DNA of 64,000 nucleotides, from the NCBI GenBank assembly GCA_013362805.1, contig JABFVL010000014.1, forward strand, positions 31,135 to 95,134. Direction: 5' to 3'. Made by a program: the position numbers and the translations under genes. Positions 28,281 through 37,116 of the stretch are shown here, in pieces. Source of the DNA: Mycobacteriales bacterium. Lineage in GTDB: Bacteria; Actinomycetota; Actinomycetes; Mycobacteriales; QHCE01. The first letter of the stretch is position 1. Every line of letters begins with the position of its first letter. The notes below the pieces were generated by a model. It did no database searches, had not been told where the DNA came from, and worked only from the letters and a program-made list of their open reading frames with translations.

Positions 28281-29165
28281 CTAGAGCAGCCTCAACCGCT
28301 CATCCGCCACGCTCACCTCGACCCGCTGACCCCAACCCGCCGTGAGATGGTCAGCCTCAATGCCATCGGCAAATATGGTTAGTTCGTCCGATTCGCTCAC
28401 GATGCGCAAAACGTGACCGCCCGACAAAACCCCATTGGTAACGGTGTTTCCAGTTGTCGGCGAGGCCCAAGCCTCGCGCACAAACCACCACAACGCGAGC
28501 TCATCCGGCTGCGGAAAACGCACCGCGTGTTGGCGATCGGCCGCGATAGAAGCCGCCCACCCCGTCGCTCCTGTTCCCGTGCCCACCACCAAGCCCGAGG
28601 AAGACTGTCTCTCTTGACGATCTTCACACCGCACCACATAACGAGCGGACTGATGACTCGGATGACCTAGATAAATCTCATTAAGACCAATGAGGCGCTG
28701 CCCGTCATCAAGGGTCGCCGCGACCAATGTCCGCGACTGGCCAGCGCCACGCACCGCATCCGCCAGCAGATCGCGCACCGCGTCGGGCTCGTTTTGGACT
28801 AACACACCCGGGTTGTAGGTGTGATCAGGATTCACACCCACCACCGGCTGGCCATTCCGTAGATACTTGGCCACATTGGCGACTAAGCCATCTTGGCCGA
28901 CAACAATGACAACATCTTGAGGTGAAAACAGAAAACGCGACAGGTCGTCCCGGTTCACCGCACCGCGCCGCCAATCAGCGGGAATAGCGTGTGCGATCGC
29001 CGCCAACGCCGAGGACAAATTTTCATGTCGCTCACGCAAGAGCGCTAAGTCCTGGCCACGACCCCGCAAAAAGAACTGCGCCGCCGCCAATGTGCCGTGA
29101 CGAACGGTCAATTCGGTTAATTCGCTGGGTCGTGAAACCACAACCGCACGTGGAGCCAATGCCAT
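28281..29165 (-). CDS. NAD kinase/diacylglycerol kinase-fold protein with altered GGDG motif
   Basis: The 294-residue protein has VVIVVGQDGLVANVAKYL, where the nucleotide loop GGDG of NAD and lipid kinases reads GQDG. VVGVNPD follows, as in NAD kinases. The C-terminal half has GLVVGTGTGATGWAASI, matching the TGSTA-type substrate loop, and FADGIEADHL near the end. The fold assignment is firm but NAD phosphorylation is not established. It begins ten bases before the end of the SPFH gene upstream, so the two form an operon. Confidence 0.78.
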   Translation of the reverse strand: MALAPRAVVVSRPSELTELTVRHGTLAAAQFFLRGRGQDLALLRERHENLSSALAAIAHAIPADWRRGAVNRDDLSRFLFSPQDVVIVVGQDGLVANVAKYLRNGQPVVGVNPDHTYNPGVLVQNEPDAVRDLLADAVRGAGQSRTLVAATLDDGQRLIGLNEIYLGHPSHQSARYVVRCEDRQERQSSSGLVVGTGTGATGWAASIAADRQHAVRFPQPDELALWWFVREAWASPTTGNTVTNGVLSGGHVLRIVSESDELTIFADGIEADHLTAGWGQRVEVSVADERLRLL

Positions 29166-29174
29166 CGGCGACCG

Positions 29175-30200
29175 TCAAGATTTCTTCACGCGGTTACCCG
29201 CGGCGGGTCTAGCCTGGGCCAAGCTAGTGACCAGGTCAGTAACCACATCAGGGGTGATGGTGAGCTGTCCAATCGACGGCAATTTACCGGCCGCTTCCCG
29301 CAACGCCAAGGCGTACAACACCCGGTCGCTCACACCCGCCGCCGCCTGCAGCCTCGAGCGCTCAGATTCGGCTTCAGCGGCACCAATGGCTCGCACCCCA
29401 TGAGCTCGAGCCTCCGCCAAGATCTGTTCCCGCTCCGCTTTACCCGCAGCCTCAATTCGCGCGGCCGCCGCCTGATCTTCAGCTTGCCGACGAGCATTAA
29501 GCCCCCGCTGCGTGACAAGCTCCTGTTCTCTGGTTGCCAAAGCGATCTGGTTTGCCAACTCGTTTTCGGCGATGGCCCGTTCACGTTCAACAGCAAGAGC
29601 CCGACGCTCATAGGTAGCCCGATCAGCGTCAATCTGGACAGCCTCGCGAGTAGGTGTTTGAAGAGCCCGCTCCAGTTCCGGCTCTGGGCGGATTGCCACC
29701 ACCCGCACCGCCACGACCTGAAGCCCCATTTCCGCAAGTCGCTCGTCGCCGCGAAGGGCTTCGTCTAGATGTTCTCGCACTGGGATAACGGCGGCTAATG
29801 CCTCGGTCAATGTCAAACCAACTAATAAATCCAAGGCTGGTTGTTGGGCGAGCTCGGTGAGCGAGGTAGCCAATTGTTCGAGCGGGGTCGCGCGCCACCT
29901 ACCCGTGACAGGATCGATGCCGAAGTCGAGGCGCCGCGCCGCTGTCTCAGGTTCAACGATGCGATAGGTGACCGCGGCCTGCACCGTGACGTCCTGAAAG
30001 TCACTGGTGCGGGCATGGAACAGTAGTGGTAATTCCCGGTCGTCCACTGGAACCTCGGCGAGCACAGCGCTTTGCGACCGGAACATGAAACTCAGCCCGG
30101 TGCCGCTTCTTTTCACCTGGCCTTTTTTGGTGTGGATGATGTGCATAGTCGGGGTTCCACGCAGCTGCTTCATAAAAAACAGCCGTAAAATGTCTGCCAC
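29175..30200 (-). CDS. SPFH/Band 7 domain protein
   Basis: The 341-residue protein has an SPFH domain over about residues 20-190 (PVDDRELPLLFHARTSDFQD, QAAVTYRIVEPE, LGIDP-like FGIDPVTGRW). A long Ala/Glu/Arg coiled-coil follows (about 190-290) and then a short tail. No transmembrane segment is evident, so it may associate with membranes through partner or hydrophobic patches. SPFH proteins form oligomeric scaffolds. GTG 30200 opens the frame; ATG 30173 is near and possible. It is cotranscribed with the kinase-fold gene. Confidence 0.85.
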   Translation of the reverse strand: MADILRLFFMKQLRGTPTMHIIHTKKGQVKRSGTGLSFMFRSQSAVLAEVPVDDRELPLLFHARTSDFQDVTVQAAVTYRIVEPETAARRLDFGIDPVTGRWRATPLEQLATSLTELAQQPALDLLVGLTLTEALAAVIPVREHLDEALRGDERLAEMGLQVVAVRVVAIRPEPELERALQTPTREAVQIDADRATYERRALAVERERAIAENELANQIALATREQELVTQRGLNARRQAEDQAAAARIEAAGKAEREQILAEARAHGVRAIGAAEAESERSRLQAAAGVSDRVLYALALREAAGKLPSIGQLTITPDVVTDLVTSLAQARPAAGNRVKKS

Positions 30201-30232
30201 TTCTTTGATGCTCCTAACTCGACAGACTCACC

Positions 30233-30436
30233 TTACGCACCAGGCGAAAGCGCCATGGTGTATTCGACCCGGGCATCCTCCACCAAACGCACGGACGACA
30301 CGCCGTCTTCCGCCAAAGAACGCCAATGTTCACCCAACCAGGTTTCGGCATCGGACTGACTGGTGAACGCCTCTTCCCCACTTTGCTCCGGAGCGTCCTG
30401 CGCGTTCTCATACAGGTATTCCCAGGACCAAGACAT
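30233..30436 (-). CDS. Small conserved actinobacterial protein
   Basis: The 67-residue acidic protein reads MSWSWEYLYENAQDAPEQ at its start, then FTSQSDAETWLGEHWRSL, and ends in TMALSPGA. The pattern of an aromatic start, SDAETWLGE and a hydrophobic tail recurs in many actinobacterial genomes, as I recall it, with no function assigned. AAGGAGATG gives a strong ribosome-binding site before ATG 30436. It lies upstream of the SPFH gene on the same strand, about 30 bases apart. Confidence 0.8.
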   Translation of the reverse strand: MSWSWEYLYENAQDAPEQSGEEAFTSQSDAETWLGEHWRSLAEDGVSSVRLVEDARVEYTMALSPGA

Positions 30437-30484
30437 AACATCTCCTTTTTCACGCCGTCATCGCCTGCAGGTAGCCTGCCCGAT

Positions 30485-31270
30485 GTGAACCCAGATGCCC
30501 AGCGTTTCCCCGTGAATTCTTCCGCGCCACCCAGCACGCATCTTGGATCTCTGCAGCGATGGATCGATTTCACCGCCGCCACCAGCGGTGAGGCGACACC
30601 GATCCGACATCCCCGAGCGGCGCTATTTGGCGGATTGACCGCACCTGAGGCACACCCGTGGCTACCCAACACGGTCATCGCCAGCCCAGTGGAGGACAAA
30701 GACCGAGCACGCCAATGGACCGACCGTGCCGTTGACGGCGGAGCGGACCTGATCATTCCGCTAGTGCACACCAATGAAGACCTCATCCGCGCCGCGTACG
30801 TAGTCGTTTCGGTGCTCACCGACACCGAGCCGGTGTGGGTACAGGGCTTCACCGAAGAACTGAGCGACCAAGCGTGGGCGGACCGATGCGCGGCGGTGCG
30901 CGATGAGACGTGGCGCATGCGTCGGTACCGCATTGACCAAGCGGGCGTGCTGGCGGGCGCCACTAATGCGACCTTCGGCGCGCTCGTCGATGTGCTTCAC
31001 CAGGCGACAGTGCGCAAAACTCCGGTATTGCTGGATGGGCCGGTAGTGGCTGCGGCAGCGCTAGTAGTGAGCAAGCTAGACGCCGACGCGGCCACCTGGT
31101 TTTTCGTTCCACAACACACGGGCATTGCCTGCGAACGCATCGCCTTGGATGCCTGTGCCTTGCGTCCCTTGTTCGATTTGGAAATTAAAGGCGCATTCGA
31201 CGGCGTCGGTGCGCTGGTGTTGCTGCCGCTACTACAAACCCTGTTACGGGGAGCCCACCAGGCTAGCTAG
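30485..31270 (+). CDS. CobT-like protein lacking the catalytic glutamate
   Basis: The C-terminal half resembles nicotinate-nucleotide:dimethylbenzimidazole phosphoribosyltransferase: TPVLLDGPVVAAAALV, a HTGIACERIALDAC stretch where CobT has SHLSAE, then LRPLFDLEIKGAFDGVGAL. CobT normally has LGEGSGA at that last place, with the catalytic Glu; here it reads AFDGVGA with no Glu. The protein is about 261 residues against roughly 350 for CobT. GTG 30485 is the likely start because the frame further up overlaps the antisense small gene. Mycobacterial cobT (Rv2207) lies in the same neighbourhood. No cobS or cobU is near, so the role is uncertain. Confidence 0.72.
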   Translation: MNPDAQRFPVNSSAPPSTHLGSLQRWIDFTAATSGEATPIRHPRAALFGGLTAPEAHPWLPNTVIASPVEDKDRARQWTDRAVDGGADLIIPLVHTNEDLIRAAYVVVSVLTDTEPVWVQGFTEELSDQAWADRCAAVRDETWRMRRYRIDQAGVLAGATNATFGALVDVLHQATVRKTPVLLDGPVVAAAALVVSKLDADAATWFFVPQHTGIACERIALDACALRPLFDLEIKGAFDGVGALVLLPLLQTLLRGAHQAS

Positions 31271-32135
31271 CGGCCTGCGGGTTCTGGTTAGTCAAGGTCG
31301 GGCTCGGACTAGGAGTAGTGCTGGATGAAGGCGTGGGAGTGGGTGTTACGCTCGGTGTCGGGGTGGGAGTGGGCGATTCCGAGCTCGGCTGCGGCGTTTC
31401 AGAGGGCGTTGGGCTCTCGGTCGGGTAGCTAGGGCCTGGCATCTGTGGCGTCTCGGTTGTCTTGCTGGGCTTGGGCGCGATGCGCTTATCACCCTCATCA
31501 CGTCCGCCAATGACGCCACCAATGCTGGTGCCTTCTTTGTCATTGCCCCACAGCAGCGATGAAAGCGGTGCGCCGCCAACGAGTTCAACCGTGGTGACCG
31601 CTCCAACCGTGATGACAAATACGGCCGCAGCTGCCGCCGCGATGTGTTTCCAGTTCAATGGCTTGGCCGTGAACTTCTTTCGGAGGTTAGACACGGTACG
31701 CGGGGTTGTTGTGGCTTCGTCGGCTCTCGTCGTGGATTCTTCGGTGGCGGGCATGATCGCTGTGTCGGTGTCTGTCCGTACCGAGGTAACGTGCTGGGTG
31801 GGCGGCGTATCCTCGGCGGCCGCACTAGCGAGTGCCGCCCGACGCTCGGCCAGTTGTCGCGGCGTCCATGGCACGGTTTCGGCCGCGTTTTTTAACGCGA
31901 CTTTGGATCTGTCCAGTGAATGTTTGTACAGCGCACTACCGACGGTGGCGACCACACTGATGATCGCGGCGCCGACGATCGTTCCGATGACGTTGAAGTA
32001 TGACGCCGCGAACGACGCGGACACGGCAGCTAGAGCACTTGCGACGATTTGCGTAAAACTGAGGTCTTTGCGCAAAGTGTCGTCGTCTTTGGTGTTTTGC
32101 TGGCTGACTTCTTTCTTAACGGGCTCGGGGCTCAT
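31263..32135 (-). CDS. Membrane protein with Ser/Thr/Pro-rich extracellular tail
   Basis: The 290-residue protein begins MSPEPVKKEVSQQNTKDDD. It has a hydrophobic segment near residues 27-70 (TQIVASALAAVSASFAASYF), a second helix near 165-185 (HIAAAAAAVFVITVGAVTTV), and a tail of about 80 residues almost wholly Pro, Ser and Thr (TPTPTPSVTP). The tail looks like a cell-wall-spanning or O-mannosylated stalk. No family is recognised. Its stop overlaps the CobT-like stop by eight bases (convergent, GCTAGCTAG). Confidence 0.78.
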   Translation of the reverse strand: MSPEPVKKEVSQQNTKDDDTLRKDLSFTQIVASALAAVSASFAASYFNVIGTIVGAAIISVVATVGSALYKHSLDRSKVALKNAAETVPWTPRQLAERRAALASAAAEDTPPTQHVTSVRTDTDTAIMPATEESTTRADEATTTPRTVSNLRKKFTAKPLNWKHIAAAAAAVFVITVGAVTTVELVGGAPLSSLLWGNDKEGTSIGGVIGGRDEGDKRIAPKPSKTTETPQMPGPSYPTESPTPSETPQPSSESPTPTPTPSVTPTPTPSSSTTPSPSPTLTNQNPQAAS

Positions 32136-32320
32136 GACGTCCAGGCACTTGAAGTAAACGGCGATCAGGTTCGTCTAAACGGTACCCGTCTCGTGCCAGG
32201 TGTCTAGTTTTGGGATGTTCGCCAATTAGTCGCTTTGTCAGGATTTGCCGCGACAAATTGTGCGATGACTATTTGAATAGCCACCATCGGACAGGTACAT
32301 CCCCAAACACGTGAGGAAAG

Positions 32321-33412
32321 TCACTTCTGAGGCGATGCCTCAACAAACGGCGGTTTAACCACCCGCATGTCGGCACGACGCCCACGGACATCCACCAGCA
32401 CAACCGCGTCCAACTCAACAGCGGGATCCAACAACGCCCATGCGATCGCCGTCTTGCGCGTCGGCGAGAAGGTTCCACTGGTGATGACGCCAACCGATTG
32501 TTCCCCGTTAAAAACCGTCATTCCACTACGCGCGATCCCACGGCCCGTCGCGACCAAACCGCGAAGCGCACGAACCGGGCCAGCGGCTTTCTCAGTCAGC
32601 AAAGCTTCTCTTCCCCAAAAGCGCGGCTTCGACCAGCCCACCGCCCACCCCAGTCGGGCCTGAACCGGTGTGATGTCCGGAGACAAATCCTGTCCATGCA
32701 ACGGATAGCCCATCTCGGTGCGCAACGTGTCTCGCGCCCCCAAGCCACAAGCCCGCGCTGGCACGTCCGTGGCAAACAACGCATCCCACACCACCCGCGC
32801 CGAATGAACTGGCACAACAAGTTCAAATCCGAGTTCTCCCGTGTAGCCAGTTCGACACACCGTCAGTGCGATCCCACGCCAATCGCATCGCGCGAAGCTC
32901 ATATAAGAATGCTTGCTAGGCAAACCGACCTGTTCGAGAAGGTCCGCCGAACGAGGTCCTTGCACCGCAATGACAGCGAAATCAAGATGCACATCGCTCA
33001 CCTCGACCCCCTTAGGGGCATCCTGAGACAGCAGCCGTGCAACCTCACGAGTATTCGCCGCATTGGGAATCAGAAAACCCTCATCAGCTGACACGCGGTA
33101 CACGATCAAATCATCAATAACCCCGCCATCGGCGGCACAGCACAATGTGTACTGGGCCTGACCATCGGAAATACGATCCAGATCGTTCGTGAGACAACGA
33201 TTGAGAAAATCAATCGCGCCAGGACCCCGCACCGCAATCTTTCCCAGGTGCGACACGTCGAACACACCCACGCCCTCCCGAACCGCGGCATGCTCAGCGA
33301 GCACTCCGCCACCGGAATACTCGATGGGCATATCCCAACCACCGAAAGGCGCGAACTTCGCACCCAATTCAACGTGAGCATCGTGAAGCGGAGAGTGCAG
33401 CGCAGATGTCAT
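32321..33412 (-). CDS. gcvT: Glycine cleavage system T protein (aminomethyltransferase)
   Basis: GcvT moves the methylene group from the lipoylated H protein to tetrahydrofolate. [15 protein letters not shown] is the conserved N-terminal motif, [14 protein letters not shown] follows, and [12 protein letters not shown] and [18 protein letters not shown] carry the folate-site Asp region. The start ATG 33412 fits the family N-terminus; a longer frame to 33508 enters the shared promoter region. At 363 residues it is full length. gcvH and gcvP are elsewhere. It corresponds to mycobacterial Rv2211c. Confidence 0.94.
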   Translation of the reverse strand: MTSALHSPLHDAHVELGAKFAPFGGWDMPIEYSGGGVLAEHAAVREGVGVFDVSHLGKIAVRGPGAIDFLNRCLTNDLDRISDGQAQYTLCCAADGGVIDDLIVYRVSADEGFLIPNAANTREVARLLSQDAPKGVEVSDVHLDFAVIAVQGPRSADLLEQVGLPSKHSYMSFARCDWRGIALTVCRTGYTGELGFELVVPVHSARVVWDALFATDVPARACGLGARDTLRTEMGYPLHGQDLSPDITPVQARLGWAVGWSKPRFWGREALLTEKAAGPVRALRGLVATGRGIARSGMTVFNGEQSVGVITSGTFSPTRKTAIAWALLDPAVELDAVVLVDVRGRRADMRVVKPPFVEASPQK

Positions 33413-33530
33413 AGCCGCGAAGAGTACCCGCCACGCCGCCCAGTTACCGGTAATACGCCCCGCGAGGTCACTGAGCGAGGCTGTGCGTACCATCACATGC
33501 AAGCTCACCGAAACCCGAATGGAGCGACCC

Positions 33531-35033
33531 GTGCCTCAGCTTTCCGCGGCTCACACACCAGTTGACCAGCTCAACGCTGATGCCATCGTCGTCGGAATCC
33601 ATTCGGGGCCTAAAGGCAGTGATCAGGTCCTTTTGGGGCCAGGCGCAGGTCCCATTGATACCGCCCTTAACGGACAACTCACCAAAACGCTGCGGGCCTT
33701 GGGCGCCACCGGCAGCGTTGGCGAAGTCACCAAACTGGCCACCCTGGGCGCCACTACCGCACCCATCGTCGCCGCCGTAGGCCTCGGTCCAGCCGAAGAA
33801 AAACCGCTTGCTGAAACAATGCGCCGAGCCGCTGGCAGCGCCCTCCGGGCACTTGCCGGCGCGGACAAAGTCGGCATCGCGCTAGCCAGTGAAGAAGAAT
33901 CTTGGATCCGGCCAGTACTCGAAGGCGCCGCCCTGGGCTGCTACGACTTCACTGAATTCAAAAGCGACTTGCCCGCCACCTATCGAGCGCCAGTCGGTGA
34001 AATCATCCTGCTCGCAAGTGGCGACAATGCGAACGAATTGAACCGGGTAGACATCCTCACGCAAGCCGTCGCCCATACCCGCAACTGGATCAATACCCCG
34101 GCCAATCACCTGCGCCCACCACAATTCGCGGACCAAGCGCGCGAATTGGCGCACCAACACGGCCTGACTGTCGAAGTACTCGACGAAGCCGCTTTGCTTG
34201 AACATGGCTACGGCGGCATTCTCGCCGTTGGGCAAGGCTCAACAGCCGCCCCTCGTTTGGTGCGTATCGCCTACCAGCCCGAAAATCCGCGCACCAGCAT
34301 TGCTCTAGTCGGCAAGGGCATCACCTTCGACACCGGCGGCATATCCATTAAGCCCGCGCAAGGCATGCAAGACATGAAAACGGACATGTCCGGTGCGGCA
34401 AGCGTCATCGCGACCATGCTCGCGATTTCAGATCTGCGACCCCAAGTGGCCGTCACCGCCTACGTGCCTATGGCCGAGAACATGCCCAGCGGGAGCGCAT
34501 ATCGTCCAGGCGATGTGATCACCATGTATGGCGGACGAAAAATCGAAATCCTCAACACCGACGCCGAGGGGCGGATCGTGCTCGGAGATGCGATCACCCG
34601 AGCCTGCGAGGACGAACCGGAATACCTCATCGAGACCTCAACGTTGACCGGTGGGCAAATCACAGCGCTTGGCCACCGAGTAAGTGGCGTCATGGGCACA
34701 CCAGAACTATGCGAACGGATCAAAGACGCGGGTTCCCGCACCGGCGAAGCCATGTGGCCGATGCCGCTTCCTGACGATGTCAAGAGCGGCATGGAATCCG
34801 CAATCGCCGACTTTTCGCAAATCAACGCCGGCTGGGACCGCGCTGGACACATGCTTCAAGGCGGCGTCTACCTTGGCGAATGCGTGGCCGAAGGCGTCAA
34901 ATGGGCCCACATCGACATCGCTGGCCCGTCCAACAACACAGCAAGCGCCTATGGATACACGCCAAAAGGTGGCACCGGGGTTCCCGTCCGCACCTTGGTC
35001 GAGCTCATTGAAGACATAGCCGCTGCTGGCTAG
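33531..35033 (+). CDS. pepA: M17 leucyl aminopeptidase
   Basis: The M17 signature [17 protein letters not shown] lies near residue 343. [16 protein letters not shown] and [15 protein letters not shown] supply the metal ligands and catalytic Lys. GTG 33531 follows GGAG six bases away and gives about 500 residues. It is a cytosolic hexameric zinc/manganese exopeptidase. It is divergent from gcvT and its stop shares CTAG with the gene at 35030. It matches mycobacterial Rv2213. Confidence 0.95.
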   Translation: MPQLSAAHTPVDQLNADAIVVGIHSGPKGSDQVLLGPGAGPIDTALNGQLTKTLRALGATGSVGEVTKLATLGATTAPIVAAVGLGPAEEKPLAETMRRAAGSALRALAGADKVGIALASEEESWIRPVLEGAALGCYDFTEFKSDLPATYRAPVGEIILLASGDNANELNRVDILTQAVAHTRNWINTPANHLRPPQFADQARELAHQHGLTVEVLDEAALLEHGYGGILAVGQGSTAAPRLVRIAYQPENPRTSIALVGKGITFDTGGISIKPAQGMQDMKTDMSGAASVIATMLAISDLRPQVAVTAYVPMAENMPSGSAYRPGDVITMYGGRKIEILNTDAEGRIVLGDAITRACEDEPEYLIETSTLTGGQITALGHRVSGVMGTPELCERIKDAGSRTGEAMWPMPLPDDVKSGMESAIADFSQINAGWDRAGHMLQGGVYLGECVAEGVKWAHIDIAGPSNNTASAYGYTPKGGTGVPVRTLVELIEDIAAAG

Positions 35034-35335
35034 CTCTTCTTATGGCGTGAGCTCCACTCCCGCATCCGCTGCGGATATCCCACAACATTGGCGTCATACA
35101 CCGGCAGGTTGTGCTTGCGACCGAAAGCCCAGGCTTCCTCGGCGCTGCCCACCCGACGGCGCGTCCACTCGCCATCGTGCGCGATCAGCAGCAAAGTCAC
35201 GTCCGTGACCGCTGTCTTTGGCTCAACGTAGGCCTCAACACCGGTGCGGCTCGCGATGAACTGTTCGAGATGCAATATCCCGGCATCAACTCGCGCGGTG
35301 GCCTCATCCTTTTTCTTCCGACGAAACCAGCCCAT
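35030..35335 (-). CDS. Small conserved protein, about 101 residues
   Basis: The protein starts MGWFRRKKKDEATARVD. The rest has TAVTDVTLLLIAHDGEWTRR and GSAEEAWAFGRKHNLPVYD and ends [22 protein letters not shown] precedes the ATG at 35335. Similar small proteins sit between pepA and lpd in other actinobacteria as I recall; no function is known. The longer open frame to 35452 is less likely because the Shine-Dalgarno sequence favours 35335. Confidence 0.8.
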   Translation of the reverse strand: MGWFRRKKKDEATARVDAGILHLEQFIASRTGVEAYVEPKTAVTDVTLLLIAHDGEWTRRRVGSAEEAWAFGRKHNLPVYDANVVGYPQRMREWSSRHKKS

Positions 35336-35599
35336 AATTCCCCCTTGCCGCGAACGTGCTCCGCAGCCTATCGAGCGGGCAACGTCGGGGCAGGCTTGTT
35401 CCGATAACGATATAAAAGCCGCACACACCCGTGGTGAAGCCAGGGACAACATGTGGTGGATGTGACCACGGCCTCCCCCACTAGGCGATCAGTCCGTCTC
35501 AGTGACAAGATGGGGGGAGTATTTGGCTAGCTCTCAAACCAGACATGGCATCGGGCCAAACCCGCAACGGGTTCTGGAAAAGATTCGAGGGAGATCGGT

Positions 35600-36976
35600 G
35601 TGACCAGCACCAACAATTTCGACGTAGTGGTTTTTGGTGGGGGCAGCGCTGGTTATGCCTGCGCTCTGCGCGCGTCTCAGCTTGGCCAGAGCGTCGCGCT
35701 CATCGAAAAAGACAAGCTCGGCGGCACCTGCCTTCACCGGGGATGCATCCCCACCAAGGCCCTGCTGCACGCCGCGGAAATCGCCGACCACACCCGGGAC
35801 AGTGCCCACTACGGGGTTAAAGCTGACTTCGTCGGCATCGACATGACCGGGGTAAACAGCTACAAAGACGGCATCGTCAACAAGACCTTCCGCGGGTTGA
35901 GCGGCCTCATCAAGAGCCGCGGCATCACCATCGTGGAAGGCGACGGCAAACTTGTCGCCGCCAACGCCGTCGAGGTGAACGGCGTTCGGTACGAGGGCCG
36001 CAATGTAGTTCTGGCGACCGGCTCCACCCCACGCTCCTTGCCCGGCCTGAACATCGACGGCAAGCGCATCATCACCAGCGAACACGCGCTGCACCTCCAG
36101 CAGGTTCCGCAGTCAGTGGTCGTACTCGGTGGCGGCGTTATCGGCGTGGAATTCGCCAGCGTGTGGCGCTCCTTCGGCGCTGAGGTCACCATCGTTGAGG
36201 CTCTGCCCCGCTTGGTTCCCACCGAAGACACCGAGTCCTCAAAGCGGCTCGAGCGCGCCTTCCGCAAACGCGGCATCAAGTTCCACACTGGCGTGCGGTT
36301 CAGCGGTGTCACCGAAACCGAAGGCGGCGTCCAAGTTTCGCTGGAAGATGGCAAGACCATCGACGCCGAACTGTTGATGGTGGCCGTCGGGCGCGGTTCA
36401 GTCTCTGAAGGCCTGGGCTATGAACAAGCCGGCATCGCCATGGAACGTGGCTCGGTCGTAGTCAACGAGTACTGCCAGACGAACGTGCCAGGCGTATACG
36501 CCATCGGCGACCTCATCCCCACTCTTCAGCTCGCACACGTGGGCTTCCAAGAAGGAATTTTGGTCGCCGAACACATCGCCGGCCAAGAGGTAAAGCCCAT
36601 CGACTACAAGGGCGTTCCCCGGGTCACTTATTCAGACCCCGAAATCGCCTCGGTAGGTTTGACCACCGAGCAAGCGAAAGAGCAGGGCTACGAGGTCAAA
36701 GAAGCGATGTACGACTTGGCGGGCAACCCCAAGAGCAGCATCCTCAACACCTCCGGCGTTGTGAAGGTCATTACCGCCCAAGATGGCCCGGTGCTCGGCA
36801 TTCACATGGTGGGCGCCCGAGTCGGCGAACTCATCGGCGAAGCGCAACTCATTTACAACTGGGAAGCCTTCCCAAGCGATGTGGCTCCACTGATTCACGC
36901 TCACCCCAGCCAAAACGAGGCGCTCGGCGAAGCGCACCTCGCGCTGGCCGGTAAACCACTGCACGTCCACGGCTAA
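35600..36976 (+). CDS. lpdA: Dihydrolipoamide dehydrogenase
   Basis: FAD motif FGGGSAGYACALRA is at the start, and the redox-active disulfide is in GGTCLHRGCIPTKALLH. NAD motif VLGGGVIGVEFASVW is near residue 180, and the C-terminal His-Glu pair lies in HAHPSQNEALGEAHL. At 458 residues it is standard. It reoxidises the lipoyl arm of E2 enzymes such as the one encoded next. GTG 35600 is preceded by GAGGGAG. Confidence 0.96.
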   Translation: MTSTNNFDVVVFGGGSAGYACALRASQLGQSVALIEKDKLGGTCLHRGCIPTKALLHAAEIADHTRDSAHYGVKADFVGIDMTGVNSYKDGIVNKTFRGLSGLIKSRGITIVEGDGKLVAANAVEVNGVRYEGRNVVLATGSTPRSLPGLNIDGKRIITSEHALHLQQVPQSVVVLGGGVIGVEFASVWRSFGAEVTIVEALPRLVPTEDTESSKRLERAFRKRGIKFHTGVRFSGVTETEGGVQVSLEDGKTIDAELLMVAVGRGSVSEGLGYEQAGIAMERGSVVVNEYCQTNVPGVYAIGDLIPTLQLAHVGFQEGILVAEHIAGQEVKPIDYKGVPRVTYSDPEIASVGLTTEQAKEQGYEVKEAMYDLAGNPKSSILNTSGVVKVITAQDGPVLGIHMVGARVGELIGEAQLIYNWEAFPSDVAPLIHAHPSQNEALGEAHLALAGKPLHVHG

Positions 36977-36982
36977 GCCAAT

Positions 36983-37010
36983 GGCCGGCTCAATAGCTAT
37001 TGGGCCGGCC
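36983..37010. terminator. Hairpin between lpdA and the E2 gene
   Basis: GGCCGGC (36983-36989) pairs with GCCGGCC (37004-37010) and CAATAG pairs with CTATTG inside, leaving almost no loop. No T tract follows, so it may act as a weak terminator or stabilising structure. Confidence 0.5.
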
Positions 37011-37024
37011 TTAGCTAGGCTCAA

Positions 37025-37067
37025 CACAGTTCACAACCCAGTGCGGGTTCACCGCACAGTTCATAAC
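37025..37067 (+). repeat. Imperfect 30-base tandem repeat upstream of the E2 gene
   Basis: CACAGTTCACAAC at 37025-37037 recurs as CACAGTTCATAAC at 37055-37067, 30 bases later, about 50-90 bases before the E2 start. It could be a paired regulator site with three helical turns between the copies. Confidence 0.5.
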
Positions 37068-37116
37068 GCGGCGCGGTCTGCCGCGCGCCGTAGCTAACGA
37101 AGGAGTCGCGAGAACA

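Noticed and set aside
31290..31430. Tandem repeats in the Pro/Ser/Thr tail
   Set aside because: The repeats are codon-level low complexity with no exact period, so they are part of the protein and not a DNA repeat family.
33444..33453. Palindrome TTACCGGTAA upstream of gcvT as a regulator site or part of a glycine riboswitch
   Set aside because: The ten-base palindrome is too short to assign, and the conserved glycine-riboswitch elements are not visible in 33413-33530.
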